Assembly (NCBI GenBank): GCA_004835665.1
Contig: RBKR01000024.1
Coordinates: forward strand, 806,001 to 870,000
Source: Phoma sp. XZ068
Taxonomy: Eukaryota > Ascomycota > Dothideomycetes > Pleosporales > Didymellaceae
Length of the DNA stretch: 64,000 nt
Direction of reading: 5' to 3'
Both the position numbers and the translations under genes were made by a program. A model generated the notes under the pieces. The model was not told the origin of the DNA, searched no databases, and worked only from the letters and a program-made list of their open reading frames with translations. This document shows, one piece after another, positions 10,064 to 22,483 of this stretch; positions within the stretch are counted from its first letter, which is position 1; each line of letters begins with the position of its first letter.

Positions 10064-11766
10064 ATGATAGGAACATCGATCTGGGACTACATTTTCATCC
10101 GGGCCTGCATATTCATCTTACACTGGATCGCCCCTCTCAGTGTCCTCTGGTGTCTAATCTCTCTCTTTTGTCCTCCATTCCATGTCTCCTGGATACTACA
10201 GGTCTGGGCTACCCTCGAGACAGCGTTTTACCTCCTTGTATACCACCCACGCAAAATCTATCTACACAGAGCAGCAACTCATCCGATACCCATCTCTCGC
10301 GAACGGCGTCGTGTGCTTTTCCAGCGCTGTCATCAGAATATTCCTGACCCGGAACGTTATCTAGTGAAATGGTTTAGGGACGCTCCGGCATCGGAGATCA
10401 AGCAGGAGAATGTTAAGGACTTCTTTCGGTGGGCATTTCTAAACACCGGAGAGCCTAACACAATGGAAGATGAAGAGCTAGAGGAGTATATTAGGAAGAT
10501 AGAAGAGCTGTTAGGGAGGAGGATAGAACCTGGGAGGGGAAATGCAAACTGCTTTAGACTGACCCTTGACAAGGTCGATATGTTACATCGAAGCTTAACA
10601 TGGTACCTGGTGAGTTTCTGCAGGAAGATGCACGCCAATTTGTCGTTCCATGGCACAAGCCATGTCGCTAACCTTGGTTCATCCTATAGTGTGTGTTTAT
10701 CGTCGACACGGTAGCGTCTGGCTACATGCGCTACCACTCCTTCGACTTCTATCGGACTTCTCTCCTTCGGTTTCCCGCAGTCTTTCCCATGCGTCCATTT
10801 ACTCTTCTCACTCCCCATCGCTCTCTGGCGAAAACTCTGACTTACTGGCACCGTCCACACACTTCCAAAACTAGACTTCCTGTTCTCTTTATCCATGGTA
10901 TCGGCATTGGACTCTACCCCTACATAAATTTCTTGGCCGAGTTAAATTTAGAAGATGAAACGGACGGATCAGACGGAGAGATAGGTATCATCGCTGTGGA
11001 GATTATGTCTGTGAGCTTTAGGATTACAGGCGAGGCGCTAGAGAAAGAAGAAATGTGTCAGGAAATCGATTGCATATTGAAGGCACATAACTGGGAAAAC
11101 TTTGTGTTGGTATCGCATTCGTGAGTGTTTCCTTCCCCTTTCTCTGTCCGTTCACCCCTATTGTAGTACCAGAATTGATCATGTGTAAAGTTACGGGAGC
11201 GTGATTGCTACGCATCTCCTTCATACGCCCCAGATCGCACCAAAGATCGGGCCAATGTTATTTATTGACCCAGTATCTTTTCTGCTACATCTTCCAGATG
11301 TAGCATACAACTTTGTAGGGTCTCCCAATATCCCTTTTGATGAATCTGAACTCATCCCTCACTAAATTAGATCTGCCGCAAACCAATCCACGCCAATGAG
11401 CACCAGCTTTATTACTTCGCCTCTAAGGACATGGGGGTCTCACACACGCTCTTCCGGCGATTCTTTTGGAGTGAGAACATCTTGTGGAAGGAGGACATCG
11501 GTAACCATCGTGTAACTGTGGTGCTGGGTGGAAAAGATCTCATCGTCGACACGGAGGTTGTTAAAGCGTATCTAACAGAAAATGAGAGTGTGAGGCCCGA
11601 AAAGGGGAGCTGGGAGGAAGGGGTATGGAAGGGAGACGGGTTGGATGTGCTGTGGTTTCCAGAACTAGATCATGCGCAGGTGTTTGATAAGAAGAGCACG
11701 AGGGTGAAGTTGGTGAACATCGTTAGGAGTTATTGTGATCGGAACCGTACACGGTGTTTGGGCTGA
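10064..11766 (+). CDS. Alpha/beta hydrolase with N-terminal membrane segment (four exons)
   Basis: Proposed exons are 10064-10609, 10690-11120, 11191-11314 and 11371-11766. All three introns start GTGAGT/GTAGGG and end AG, and all junction phases agree. The N-terminus has a hydrophobic segment (ILHWIAPLSVLWCLISLFC), suggesting membrane anchoring. Hydrolase signatures are FIHGIGIGLYPY (oxyanion region, about residue 249), VSHSYGS with the nucleophile Ser at about 326, whose codon is split by intron 2, GGKDLIVD for the acid, and LDHAQVF for the catalytic His. The first residue of the nucleophile elbow is Ser instead of Gly. The frame is open upstream to about 9887 without an ATG, so a 5' exon is possible. 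Substrate unknown; the triad looks complete. Confidence 0.8.
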
Positions 11767-12187
11767 TAGCTACACATTAATCGACGGTCGACAGATATGA
11801 ATATCTGCCTGCGTGGCAGGAAAATAAAGGTCTATTTTCAGTCATCCATCCTAATCACTCCTGCCATTGCTGTTGCCTCTTTTATGGTACCTGTATTTCT
11901 CCCCATTCTACATCTTTGCTTCGGACGGTTTGCCCCCTGGTTTTTGTTTTTTCTTCCTTCTTTTTTAGGTTCCAGCTATTAATAGCGCCTTTTTGAGTCT
12001 GAAACAGGTACCCACTAACGTCAATGTCGCTGTTCACGCTACTATCGGTGTTTTTCAAAACACCCGCTCGACCCACATTTTCTCATGATCGCTTCCAACG
12101 AATCATTTGGCGCCATAGAACTCGTCATAGATTCGGATAATTCGAACGAAAATACACCCATATTAAAGCTCGGAGACGCCCTAAAAC
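11767..12187. other. Intergenic, no gene seen
   Basis: Only short frames without recognisable motifs. The stretch includes a T-rich run near 11935-11970. Confidence 0.5.
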
Positions 12188-13839
12188 GTGCCAAGGAGTG
12201 AAATGATCATGCCGGAGACTCGTAAAAGGCGTACGGCGCCGGAGGTGTTCGAGGCTGGGAGAAATCTGCCCAAGAAACGTCCGAAAAAGTCGCCAAGTAG
12301 GGCAGGCACGGCACCTCTGGCGGGAGTTGCAACAACAACCCAGTCAACTGGCCGTAGACGTACAGGCGGAGGAGCTTTTCGAGGATGACGATGACCGTCC
12401 TGAGGTTGACGCATACGCCGAGGACGTCGAGAACCTGCACCCGCTGCCCCCGGAGGTGCCAGATGAGGTCCTGGATGAGAGCGTACGTAGGGCAACAGCC
12501 AGAGGATGAGGTTGTTGAGGTGCCTGCCATCGAGCAGGCGGAAGAGCCAGAGTACGAAAGTGAACCGTACGTAACATGTGGCTGGCGAGCTTTCCTAGGC
12601 AGGGAGCCTCTGGCGCAGCACCAAAACTTCGATAGCGAGGCCGTACATGATCATATATACTGTTCAAGCTTCTGGCGATGGGCGGACGAAGTCGTAATGG
12701 AGCTGGCCTGCGAGGATCCCCCGCAGAAAGTTAACATCCGAAGTCTCTCGGCCACCGTATATACGAGCAGGCAGCCCAAAAGAAATGCGACTCTGTAAGT
12801 CTCTCAGGCGTGGAGACCCGCCAGGGTTGCACCAGGAATTAGGGCACGCCCGGCAGTTGAAGGAGCAGTCAATGGACGTTTCGTATTGACTTTGGCTTGA
12901 AGCTCACACCAGTGTCGACAGAAACCAGCTCTCAGACCAGTCAAGGGCGTAATGGGGGGGGGGGGGGGTATTACAGAATCGGCCAGGTTTTCGACTGACG
13001 GCAACAAACCAGCAGCTGCTTGACCTACCGGACCTACTGGCCGCTGAGCATGTGGGCAACGGCAGAGCGCACGAAATCCGCGACAAGTGGAGGTGCCAGG
13101 ACGCGAAGTGCTCTTATCACTCCTTGTGTTGCTGGATATCGCGTACGCCAGGGAGACCTGATCGTTTCGAGGATCACTACCCGGCGAATAGTAACATCGT
13201 AGCGATATGGGCGCGAGAGGTGGCCCTCGGGCAGAGTACTATCGACGAGCCTTCGGACAATATACGACTTTCGTTGGCCAACGCGAGGACCCGGGCGGCG
13301 GATGAGAAAGCGCAGAGGCGGAAGAAAAAGGCAGAGGATGGGGGCTCTGGCGATGCCCTCGATAAGTGTATTAAATTGATCAAGGCGAGTACTATGCAGC
13401 AGTTAGCACAAAGTCAACTATCTCAGCGTCATCCGCTAGACGCAGCGCCGGCGTCGTCGTCGTCGTCGAACTTGAATTGGGAGCCTCTGGCTTACAACAA
13501 TATGCCCGAGCTCTCATACCAAATCCGGCACTTCTTCGAGTACTGGAAATCCAAAGCTTTCGCCCAGCAAGTTCCGGAGATTCAGAAGGTGCTTAATGAG
13601 GTTGTAAAGGGGGCCCAGATTGACCTGAATATGCTTATGGATTCGTCCGACGCTGGATGCCGTTCAGTGTTTGGAGAGAGGATTTCAAGCTGCCGGTGCC
13701 GCTGCTCCTGCGACTTCGAACAATGGCGATTCAGTGGCGATCCTCGTACGAGGGGTTGACAGAAAGCGAAATAGAGCAAGCCGCGTATATACAATATAGA
13801 GACGACGAGCGGAAAGAACGTAACGAGGTGCCTGAGTAG
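12188..13839 (+). pseudogene. Decayed repeat-associated fungal ORF with frameshifts and a poly-G run
   Basis: Several consecutive plus-strand frames read as one protein. An acidic segment (ELFEDDDDRPEVDAYAED) comes first, then a globular part with WRAFLGREPLAQHQNFD and WRWADEVVMEL. A basic segment (LSATVYTSRQPKRNATL) follows, then a Cys/His cluster (KWRCQDAKCSYHSLCCWI) and a Lys-rich region. The C-terminal piece containing DFKLPVPLLLRLRTMAIQW is in yet another frame. Frames change near 12510, 12880 and 13655, and a run of 15 G lies at 12954-12968. The family is unknown to me; its position among transposons suggests a mobile-element accessory ORF, but that is inference. Homopolymer miscalling could explain one of the shifts but not all. 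Confidence 0.5.
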
Positions 13840-14213
13840 GTGTGGAGTGTAAAGATGAGGGAGAAGTTGGCGACGTACAGAGAACTTTTCTGTATATAAG
13901 CTTGGGCCACCGCTATTTGAACTGACTTCAGACGATGTTTTGGGATTTTTTTTGGCTAAGTACGCCCTTACCAGCGTCAATATGGCTGCCCCCGAACACC
14001 AACTTTTGTCAACACCACCTAACTCTCGCCACCCATAGCTCCACAACCACGACAGCTATACTAAAACAGACAATAGGAATCAATTCTACGGCCTCATTTT
14101 CTCTAGATCTCGCAGCGAATTATTTTATTTTAGACCTAGTGGGTGCGAGATCTTCACCGCCGCGAAAATCAGCTGACATGGCATTCACAGTCGCCCGACA
14201 CCCTCAAGTGCCG

Positions 14214-15209
14214 CTACACCACCCAGCCACAGTACTTGAAGTATCGCCTTGCCGCGGGCATATCGTAGCACACCGCCTGTACGCCTTCCTCTAAGAGAAA
14301 CTCCAAGCTATCGTACATGCCCGCCCGCTCGAAGTTCTGTTTTACCCAGCTTTTTAACGCCTTAACGTCTGCTCGATTGCGTTGAAATCCGGCGAGTAGG
14401 ACGGCAAAAATTCGAGTATTACGCCTGCCTCTCGATACAATAACTGGATCCTCGGCGACCTATGGATTGACGGGTTGTCAAGCAATATTTGAGCGATCTC
14501 CTGGCCATGGCTTGCAGTACGGCAGCACTTTATTCGCCACGAAATCCTCCATTAGCTCTGCCATGATGGCTCCCTGAAACAGCAGGTGATCAATATACCC
14601 GCTCTCATCCATGGCTGGCAGAAGGCTCCACCTCTCCGAGCGACGCGCTGAGTATACAGCGTCAACAGGCGTGTTAACAGGCGACCAACCGTACTTTCTG
14701 TCGCCCGTACGCTCGTTACAAGCGCTCTCATCAAGGCAGACGACTTGTTCAGTGTAATTCTGCTGGCAGCGCGCACGAAAGGCGCGCCTTCGAGTCTCAT
14801 TACGCTCAGCTGCAGCTTTTGAAGCCGCTTTTCTGCTCCACCTCATACTCTCGAGCGCTCTCCAAATCGTCACTATGGATACCTGTACGTCGAAGTCGTC
14901 GTACAAGAAGGCCCGCATTTCGTCCAGGTAACATGTCGGCTTGCCCCGGAGGTGCTTTAAAAGCTCATCCTTATGAAATTGCCTCAACGCAGGCGGTCTA
15001 CCGATCCTCACACTAGGTGGCCCGTATGGCTGCCCGAAGTATTCGAGCGATAGTCGAATCCGCCGTGTCGTTGAGCAGGCGACCCCTGTTGATCACTATA
15101 TTTTTCAGTTGTCGTGGCCGTCGCGGATCCTCTCCAGCACCATTTGCAGCAACGATGGCTGCAACTTATGCCCCGTAGGTCTTCCATTACGCTCAGAAGG
15201 ATGAGACAT
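14214..15209 (-). pseudogene. Tc1/mariner-type DDE transposase, decayed
   Basis: The minus strand starts at 15209 with ATG (MSHPSERNGRPTGHK). It breaks around 15105-15015 and then runs for about 177 aa. That part carries helix-turn-helix-like residues (VSIVTIWRALESMRWSRK), first acid VVCLDESACNERT, and further on FVANKVLPYCKPW. After a frameshift near 14478 it resumes with LLDNPSIHRSPRI (second acid) and LPSYSPDFNAIEQ (third acid region), followed by at least one more frame change. The order matches IS630/Tc1/mariner transposases. Terminal repeats could not be identified. The copy cannot encode an intact enzyme. Confidence 0.8.
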
Positions 15210-17698
15210 ACTGGTGATATCGCTATCGACTTCGACGTCGACTGCGGGGTGTTGTTTTCCTTATAATCATCTAATTGGGTGAGTAAATGTATGACGGAAT
15301 ATGTAACAGAGGAACCGATTGGCTAACAAAAGTGGGTCGAACAGGTCTTTTGAAAACCATAATAGCAATGCGCGGCCCGCTCCTCATCCTCTGCTCTCGG
15401 CACCAACACCACCCCACAGCGTCAACCTAGCTCCTATAGCCAACTTTACCTCAACGAAAACCGTCAACATGCGTGAAATAGTACGCATGCACCTAATGTC
15501 GGATCTTCGCTGGACTTGTGCTGATTTCGATGCTCACAAGTAGTGAAAAACGCCACTGGGCAAGTTTGCACTGCGGTCAGAATAAGTAACTGACTGTAAT
15601 GCCGCGCCCTGCACTCACCCGTGGTGTGCGGGCACGAAATCACATTTAGGCCATGGACGGTGTCGCCGATCTTGCCGCTTTCTCTGCATAACTTTTGCGC
15701 TTACGACCATGTTCCCCGTTGACATTGCCGCGTTAGCTTTGTCTTTCCAGCTCACTTCGCTCGTACCTTCTCAAGATCCCAGCAGCTCATTGCCTTCGCC
15801 TACCCAGTTAAGATAAGTGTTGCCGTTATTGCTTAGCTACAAACGGGAAAGCATAGGCCGTATGTATGTGGTTCCACAAAAGGGCCACTTGGGATGAGAT
15901 CATCATCAGCACAAGCAACGCTCAGAACGGCTTGCCACGGAGCGTGATGGAATCACTATGAATGAGCGATCAAGCTGATTACCCAGTACCGTGGCGTTGA
16001 TATTCAGGTGGCAAGAAAGCTTTACACACTGTTGCCGGTAGCTTTATCCGATCTCCGGTTTCGTTAGTTCTCCGCTGCCTTGGAGATGGAGATTAAGATG
16101 TGCTTCTGCACATGCATGTCTGCATCTCGTTTCTTATGACTGCACACTTACGGAGGAGAATGCAATCATGTATTTATTTTATCTACGTATATTACTAGGT
16201 TGCAGACAGCCGGTGTTGTCTTGTTATGTATTATCGCACATTAGCTCGTCCTACATAGGTGTATTGACTGGGAATACGCGCAGGGCAAGCTGTGGACTCT
16301 GGTGTCAGTATTATCCAGCCTGAGGCCACCTTCGAGTACCTCATATAAGCATACTGCACGGAAGTCAGCCTCCTGGCCGGAGCGGAGCATGCGAGGTCAC
16401 CACGAAAGCTTGTCTCTGGCTTTTATCTTACTCTTCCAGCATCATATAGGTCGTGGCCATTGGGTCATCACGATAGCAGGCGCTACTACCCCGGTATGGC
16501 GTAGGTGGAGTCTGCGAAGGGTAAGGCACAAACCGTGAGTTTAGCTGAACGCTGTAAGCTCTTCGGGTCTAGCACGGAAATGACAAGCAATAGAGGCAGC
16601 CGGTCGAAGCATTCTCTGGGATTCGTTGTGAGCAGTTTTTGGGGCGTTATGGGAACACAACGTGGTTCGAGCATTGCTCAAGGTGCCTTTTTGCTCTGTG
16701 GCACTTTGTCATCCCAACTAGCGCGATACGGAACAGCATCGCAGCGCGTATGTCAAAATGTGTGGGGTGTAAGAGTTGTCGTATTACTCAAGCTAGGCTT
16801 CTGACTAAATAAATGGCGCTATTCAGTCACGTGACTAATGTCTCATGACCATTGCCTTCATGGCCTATCTTGACAACTCCATGCTAGCCAAATAACCCTA
16901 AAATCCTAAATTAACCCCTGAGCGTAGCGTCGCACGCTTACAGACGCAGAAGTCAGAGTAACAGCTCGACGCAGCAGCTAATTCTTAGCAAGTTTTGTAT
17001 AGGTTATATATTGGAAGGGGTGCAGCTTGCTGGTATGATCGGGGGTTAAAGGCAGCATGATGTAACCTATAGGAGGAGGCCCGATTCGGTCGCGAAACCC
17101 TAAACGCGGTACGCGTTTCGGCGATGTGCGGACCCGAATATGCTCGTTCACCGGGAGGTAGGTAGGCCTGAGCCGGTGAGGCTCAGCTGCTTATTGCATC
17201 ATGGATTGCGAGCGGTATTATCACACATGAAATCGGGGAGAAGCTATTGATGGGCGTTGGTGACGAAATTGACGAAGAGGTGACCAATAAGAACATATTA
17301 GCGGTGCTAATGGCGTGGCAGAACAGGAGGAATATGTATCACAACAAGGAATAGAGACAACGTAAAGAGCTGGGTGGTGATTATCGTCTCTATTTCAGCA
17401 AGCCGAAAACCTCACTACCATGCTTGACTACTGCTTGTTAAGCTATTAAACAATCAAGCGGTAAACAAGCAGCCTACCCTGCTTAATTTACTGCTTAACT
17501 GGCTATTCTATTCCGCTGCTTGATTGATAGATATAAACAAGCAGGCGATCTGCCTGCTTCTTGATTTATTATCGGTCGCCCTGCATACGATCAACAAAGG
17601 TTACTTCTCCTTATCCATTGCAAAATCATATAGTGTCCGTTCATTCTTCGTCGATCACATTTTGCTTCACTCACCCTAAGTAACGATAGCTATAGCTC
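15210..17698. other. Long gene-poor interval
   Basis: No ORF here has a recognisable motif. Short frames at 15319-15543, 16302-16538 and 16505-16804 look non-coding. The part 17400-17600 is AT-rich with repeated GCTT/AAGC words and a small hairpin (AAGCAGGC...GCCTGCTT near 17539-17560), as seen in degraded long terminal repeats, but no PBS or paired LTR was found. Confidence 0.5.
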
Positions 17699-18364
17699 TT
17701 AAACGGTTGCGGTGGTGGCTGACTGAGTACTGGCGCTGGCGGCATTGTGCTTGTTTACGTTAATGCCTTTGAAGCGCTGAAGATCCCAGAGTCTTCCCTC
17801 GAGGATCTGCCCAACAAGGTTGGTAAAACTTCATGAGCATGTCAGCAGGAGCACATGAAAAGCCAAACTGACGGCGGTCAGTCTCGAATGCTGAGCCACT
17901 TACAACGCAATGAATGCAAATGCCTCTAATGTCTTCTTGAGCGCGCACTTGCTGACGAAGGAAGGAGAGTTGGCTGCGCAGTTGTGGAAGCTGTAGTCCT
18001 GCGCCGCAAAGATGAACGCTGTAAGCCAGAGGTATGAGAAGATCCAGGCAACAGGGGCAAGATACCCCTTGTACCGCTTGACGGCAGGGAGGAAGAGCGC
18101 TGGGAGATAGATGAAGGCGTCGATCGCAGCCTGCACCGCGTCAGCTTTTGTCGTTGGGACGACGGGTTTGACACTCACCACGCAGATCCAGTAAACCAGA
18201 TGCGCGTTATGCGAGAACTTGCTAATGAAGTATGCGGCAATGCTCATGACGATGATAGAGGATGCCCAATGCAAAGCATGGTTGGCGAGTATGGCTGGAC
18301 GGTGCATGCGTTTCCGGCTGTCGGCAGGACTGCCAAAGTCGTTTGTGACGTGTTCGCGAGCCAT
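17699..18364 (-). CDS. MARVEL-like four-transmembrane protein (three exons)
   Basis: Exons on the minus strand are 18364-18179, 18130-17904 and 17828-17699, giving about 180 aa. Intron 1 is 48 nt (GTGAGT...GCTGAC...CAG). Its length is a multiple of three and it contains no stop, so an unspliced reading would stay open, but the splice signals are good. Intron 2 is GTAAGT...GCTGACATGCTCATGAAG and phases match. Hydrophobic segments include WASSIIVMSIAAYFI, AIDAFIYLPALFLPA, VAWIFSYLWLTAFIFA and a fourth around AFAFIAFF, typical of small fungal MARVEL-domain membrane proteins. The cytosolic tail EGRLWDLQRFKGINV is also characteristic. Exact role unknown; such proteins are linked to membrane apposition and plasma-membrane domains. 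Confidence 0.8.
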
Positions 18365-19049
18365 TGTGCTTGACTATGTTCAAAAATGTGTAGAAGTGTG
18401 AGTGGCGTTTTGCTGATAGACGAACTTTGTCCAAGTGTCAGGAAGGTGGTGAAGGGAAGAGTTCCTTTATGAGGTAACGCACTTGACAGGCAAAGACACT
18501 GCACATAAAGGCGACGAGCTGAAGCAGGCTCTAGTTGTCGCATTAACGAACAATGATTTCATGCGCACATGCTTACTACATTACGCGTTCTTTGTTACCA
18601 TTTCATACCTGCTCGTGATAAACACAGCGATTCGCCAGAATGCGCCATTACGTGACCTCACTATGAGCACGTGGATGTGACTGCAAGCAGCTCTTGAATG
18701 GCGGCTACTGCAAACAGTCTTGTAAGCCCAGGACCACCACATCGTCTTACCATCACGTACAATATGACACACAGATGTGCAATGGGTACGTATAACTGGA
18801 TACTCGCTACTCGCCTAGTCACATTACCAGAACATGCTGTGGCACATTCCTCCCGCGGTTAACTTCGCTTAATCCTGACGATAAGTTTTTAGCGTGATTT
18901 CACCGGGTGTCGTCACCGTGGGTGGCGTAGAACCTTTTAAAAACAAGATGAACTGTAAAGACCTCGTTTGCCATGAGCTGCAATCGCCAAAGCTACACTC
19001 GAAAAATCCAATCCATTCTATAGAGCAGAATATGCATACCAGGTAAACC
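18365..19049. other. Intergenic, no gene seen
   Basis: Short frames only. This should include the promoter of the MARVEL gene on its left side. No further structure recognised. Confidence 0.5.
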
Positions 19050-19760
19050 ATGGATATTCCATCCTCTTCGGAAAAGTCTCGCGGCGGCGCACGCATGTGC
19101 AGGAACAGTTCTTTTCCACCTTCTCCACTCCTCACCCCGACCCTTAGACAGCCAACGCTTCACATCATATCCTACGATCGGACTACAATTCCAAACACAC
19201 CGCCGTTGCTACAATATGATCTGCAAAGCAAAACCGACCGGTCGCGCCAAATCCGCGTTAACCTGTCGATGGTTTTGTCCAAATCTACCATGCTAGAATT
19301 GCATGGGGAGCCGCACTACGCCTCCCAGCTACTGGTAGCAGAGAAGGAGATACGCAATGCCATGGAGCGCCTTCAGAGGGCTACCGTATTTCACACCCGT
19401 TCTTCGTCGACCAGCAGCGGTGAGGTTATAGCCGACTGGGTCGAGGGACTCGAAGACCATGACGCAGACGGCGACCTAGGTGGAGCGGTGATGAACCGCT
19501 TCGCGGGCGAGGTTGGCGTCGAAGATGAGCCTGTCCAGCCTCGAGAATATCCTGATTCGGATGGGGGTAGTAATTTCGGTGGTGGCAAAGCGGAGATGCC
19601 GGTCCTGAGGGTGGGCTGTAGCTGTGCGAATGGCTGCCATAAGAGCGTCGCGTTTGCGGAGGAGTTAGCAAGTATGCAGTGGCCTGGAAACTGGGCGGTC
19701 GAGGTGGAACATCGGAATGTGACGCCTACGGCGCATGGAAGCGGATGGGCGAATGTATAG
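19050..19760 (+). CDS. Hypothetical serine/acid-rich protein
   Basis: Single open frame of 236 aa from ATG. It contains a helical segment (YASQLLVAEKEIRNAMERLQ), a long disordered acidic region with Gly/Ser/Asp, and a C-terminal Cys cluster (RVGCSCANGCHKSVAF). No family recognised. Possibly one exon of a larger gene, since a splice-donor-like GTGTAT sits elsewhere near the 3' end, but the ORF itself is self-contained. Confidence 0.45.
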   Translation: MDIPSSSEKSRGGARMCRNSSFPPSPLLTPTLRQPTLHIISYDRTTIPNTPPLLQYDLQSKTDRSRQIRVNLSMVLSKSTMLELHGEPHYASQLLVAEKEIRNAMERLQRATVFHTRSSSTSSGEVIADWVEGLEDHDADGDLGGAVMNRFAGEVGVEDEPVQPREYPDSDGGSNFGGGKAEMPVLRVGCSCANGCHKSVAFAEELASMQWPGNWAVEVEHRNVTPTAHGSGWANV

Positions 19761-21130
19761 AGCCTCAGATGACGATGATATGGGTTCTATTTCGGATGAG
19801 TCATCTAGGATTGAGAGCGGAACAATATGAGAAGCAAATCGTGGTATCTGGTTCGTGGCGAAAGAGTCCAACAACCCAGACTGGCAGCATTGGCCGATAG
19901 ACATAAAGCCGAGTAGGTGGTGATCAGGCAGGTGGCAAGCGGCATTTGGCAGATGGGAAAGTGGCTGCATTGAACTTTTGCGCGGCATGCCATCCAACTC
20001 CCATCCGCGCCTCTGGTTTAATGCCCAGATGCTACAACTGAATGAAAGAGGCGCGATGTGTACACTAAACCATATGCGTCGAATCACTAAGCTTGGCCAT
20101 ATACTTTTCGGCCACATATAGTTCTCTAACAGAACGGTGGCATGTGGGACAGGGGCTGTGGCATGTGGGATAGAAACAGTCGCATTTGGGTAATTTTACG
20201 AGCTAACGTCACGTGTGTGGTAGTGTATTCGAAACAGTGGTAGATGGGAAATTATTACGCCAAGCAGTGGTGTGGCGGAAATTTGCCGCATTACGAAGTC
20301 TGTGGGATGGTGTGGCACAGTCCCCGTACTGTGCCGCGTTGTGTCTTGGTCTTGGCGTGTCACTAGCCAGGATGACGAACCGCTGTGCCGGGTCACTGGT
20401 GTTCGTCGTAATCTCCCCATTCTGATCAGCCGGCGCGCCTCATCGCAGGCCCCCAAGCAGAGAGGAACGCAGGACCTGTGCTGTTGTGTCACTGCGGCCA
20501 ACTGCTGTCATGCAGGAACGATCTGCCAGCCTCCCGGCGGCATGCTTTCGGCCGAATACCGAGATGTGAGTCATCATCTGCAATCCTCGCACACGTACCG
20601 TACACGGCACGTCGTCGCTCCAAAATCCGGTATATCCTCCGGTTGGATTTCTTGACGCCAACTGTGCCTCTTCCGTCGTGCGCTCCTACCGGAGCTGAAG
20701 CAGGGCTGGCTGGTCATCGCGGGAGCAATGACAGCGTTGACGGTCAGAATAAGGAGTTAAGGTGGCGTAGCTTAGCGAGGAGAAAAGTGCTGACAGCCAG
20801 CTGCAGTGTCAGAACCGCAGAAGCGTCAGAAGCGTCAGAAGCTTAGCTGACCTCTCCCTGGCGAGAGAGTGCTGACGGCTCCTCCCCACCTTGGAATGTC
20901 GACTTCATATCCCTTGCGCTCGTCCTTGCGTCACTGACCAACTTAGCATTCTTGCGATACTCGACCACAATACACCCCCGCATTACTGATTCTACTTAGC
21001 CACCACGCCGCCACGGACAGCATGTTGACTCTGAGCGGCCAATGGATATTTTTCGATGTATTGGCACCAGACACCACCGCTGGGTTTTTTCTGTAACCGA
21101 TAGGGGGTATTGAGCCCCTCCACAACCAGA
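19761..21130. other. Intergenic, no supported gene
   Basis: Many short overlapping frames, none with a motif. A short imperfect repetition of GGCATGTGGGACA / GGCATGTGGGATA lies at about 20140-20180. Confidence 0.5.
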
Positions 21131-22483
21131 ATGGCCATTGATGTGCTTTCGGCACGCGGCGCGTTCCATGGCCCAATTTGCTCTATCATGTCGAGCTTCC
21201 TCACCTACGACACCTACACTTCGCTCCGCAAGAACCAACACTCGCTCCAAGACATGTGCGCGCCATCGTTGATCTCCTTGCAGACATCGTTACTCCATCC
21301 TATACTCTCCAGCAGTATATCCCTGGGCACTCAATCCGACGAGTCGAGTAGTGAGGACGATGGCTTATCCTTTCCAGACTACGGCAGCGTGCGACAATAC
21401 AGGACGGGCGTCGCTAGTCTAGACACGGACTCATCGAGACCCACAACAGCTCCACCGACGTCTTTACCCTCACCATCACCAAGCGTTCCAATTTCCTCAG
21501 ACACACCGTTGACTGCACCCGACCCATTACCTATATCGGAAGACGACACAGCTGTCCGAGAACCCTCACATGAAGTCGACTATCTCTCGTACGAATGGCG
21601 CGTGGAAGATATTTGGTCATCGTGGCGGCACATTGTGGAACACGTCAAAGTCTACGACGAGCGCTCCAGGCTTGAAAATGCCTCATGGAGAATATGGGCC
21701 AAGTCTCATTTCAAACTGAAGACTGTGTCGCCCGAGACGCTCAACTGGTGAGTCCGTCCCGATTATCTCGATCAGAATCCCTGCCATGGGGTGCAAATCT
21801 ACTCATCGGTGCACGCCACCTTTCAGGTTTCTGTCTTGAACGGCACTAACGAACGATACAGGCTGAAAGAGGTGGACGTAACTTGGTTGTACGGGCGCAT
21901 GCAGCCTGCCTCGAACCGTTTTTGTTCGCAACAACATTTTGAGCCTGCCAGCCGGTTACCGAAGACCAGCTCTTACGTCAATGGCGTTAAAACAATCCTC
22001 AAGAAGCCCAGCGTGTCGAAAGCAATGTTGCAAAAGTCGCTGCCAAATTCGTCATTAGTGCAGCAAGCCGCAGAGTTTGTGCAGGCCCAACGAACATCCA
22101 TTGGTCACGCTACGCCAATAGACTGCCCCACGCCTTCGACCATGGCACGAGGATTAATGCGGGAGGCTACTAATTACTTTACACCTAGATCTGCGTCCAG
22201 CCTACAAACATCGCACCAAAGCAAGAGAAAACACATCCGGTTTGACGATAATGTAGAGCAGTGCATTGCCATCCAGTGCAAAGATGCGGACGGCGATGAA
22301 GCCGACTTCAATCACAACCCCTGGGCGAAGTACCAAGAAGACGAATCTTCGTCTGATGAGGTTGTAGGGATAATGAAACGCTCACGCAGAAGGAGGCCGT
22401 TGTCGCGGACAGCCTCCACAACCAGCATCAGCGGCGATAACAAAACCATCGCTAAGCCACCATCCACAACTCTCAGTACATGA
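21131..22483 (+). CDS. Reg1-like PP1 regulatory protein with areA-GATA-like (DUF1752) segment
   Basis: Two exons, 21131-21747 and 21862-22483, separated by a 114-nt intron (GTGAGT...CACTAAC...ACAG, phase 2), give about 413 aa. The N-terminus (SFLTYDTYTSLRKNQH) and the Ser/Pro-rich region match the start of fungal Reg1-type proteins. ENASWRIWAKSHF at about residue 180 corresponds to the areA-GATA-like/DUF1752 motif. KRKHIRFDDNVEQCIAI at about 327 is the conserved segment carrying an RVxF-type PP1 docking site. In yeast, Reg1 targets the phosphatase Glc7 to Snf1 in glucose repression. Filamentous-fungal homologues are usually considerably longer, so this may be a shortened paralogue. The N-terminal ATG choice rests on context only. 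Confidence 0.75.

Noticed and set aside
17400..17600. Solo LTR
   Set aside because: AT-rich, with GCTT/AAGC words, but no TG...CA ends with target duplication and no partner copy in the window.
18131..18178. Unspliced reading of the first intron in the MARVEL gene
   Set aside because: The 48-nt segment is in frame without a stop, but has GTGAGT, GCTGAC and CAG signals and interrupts a predicted membrane segment boundary.
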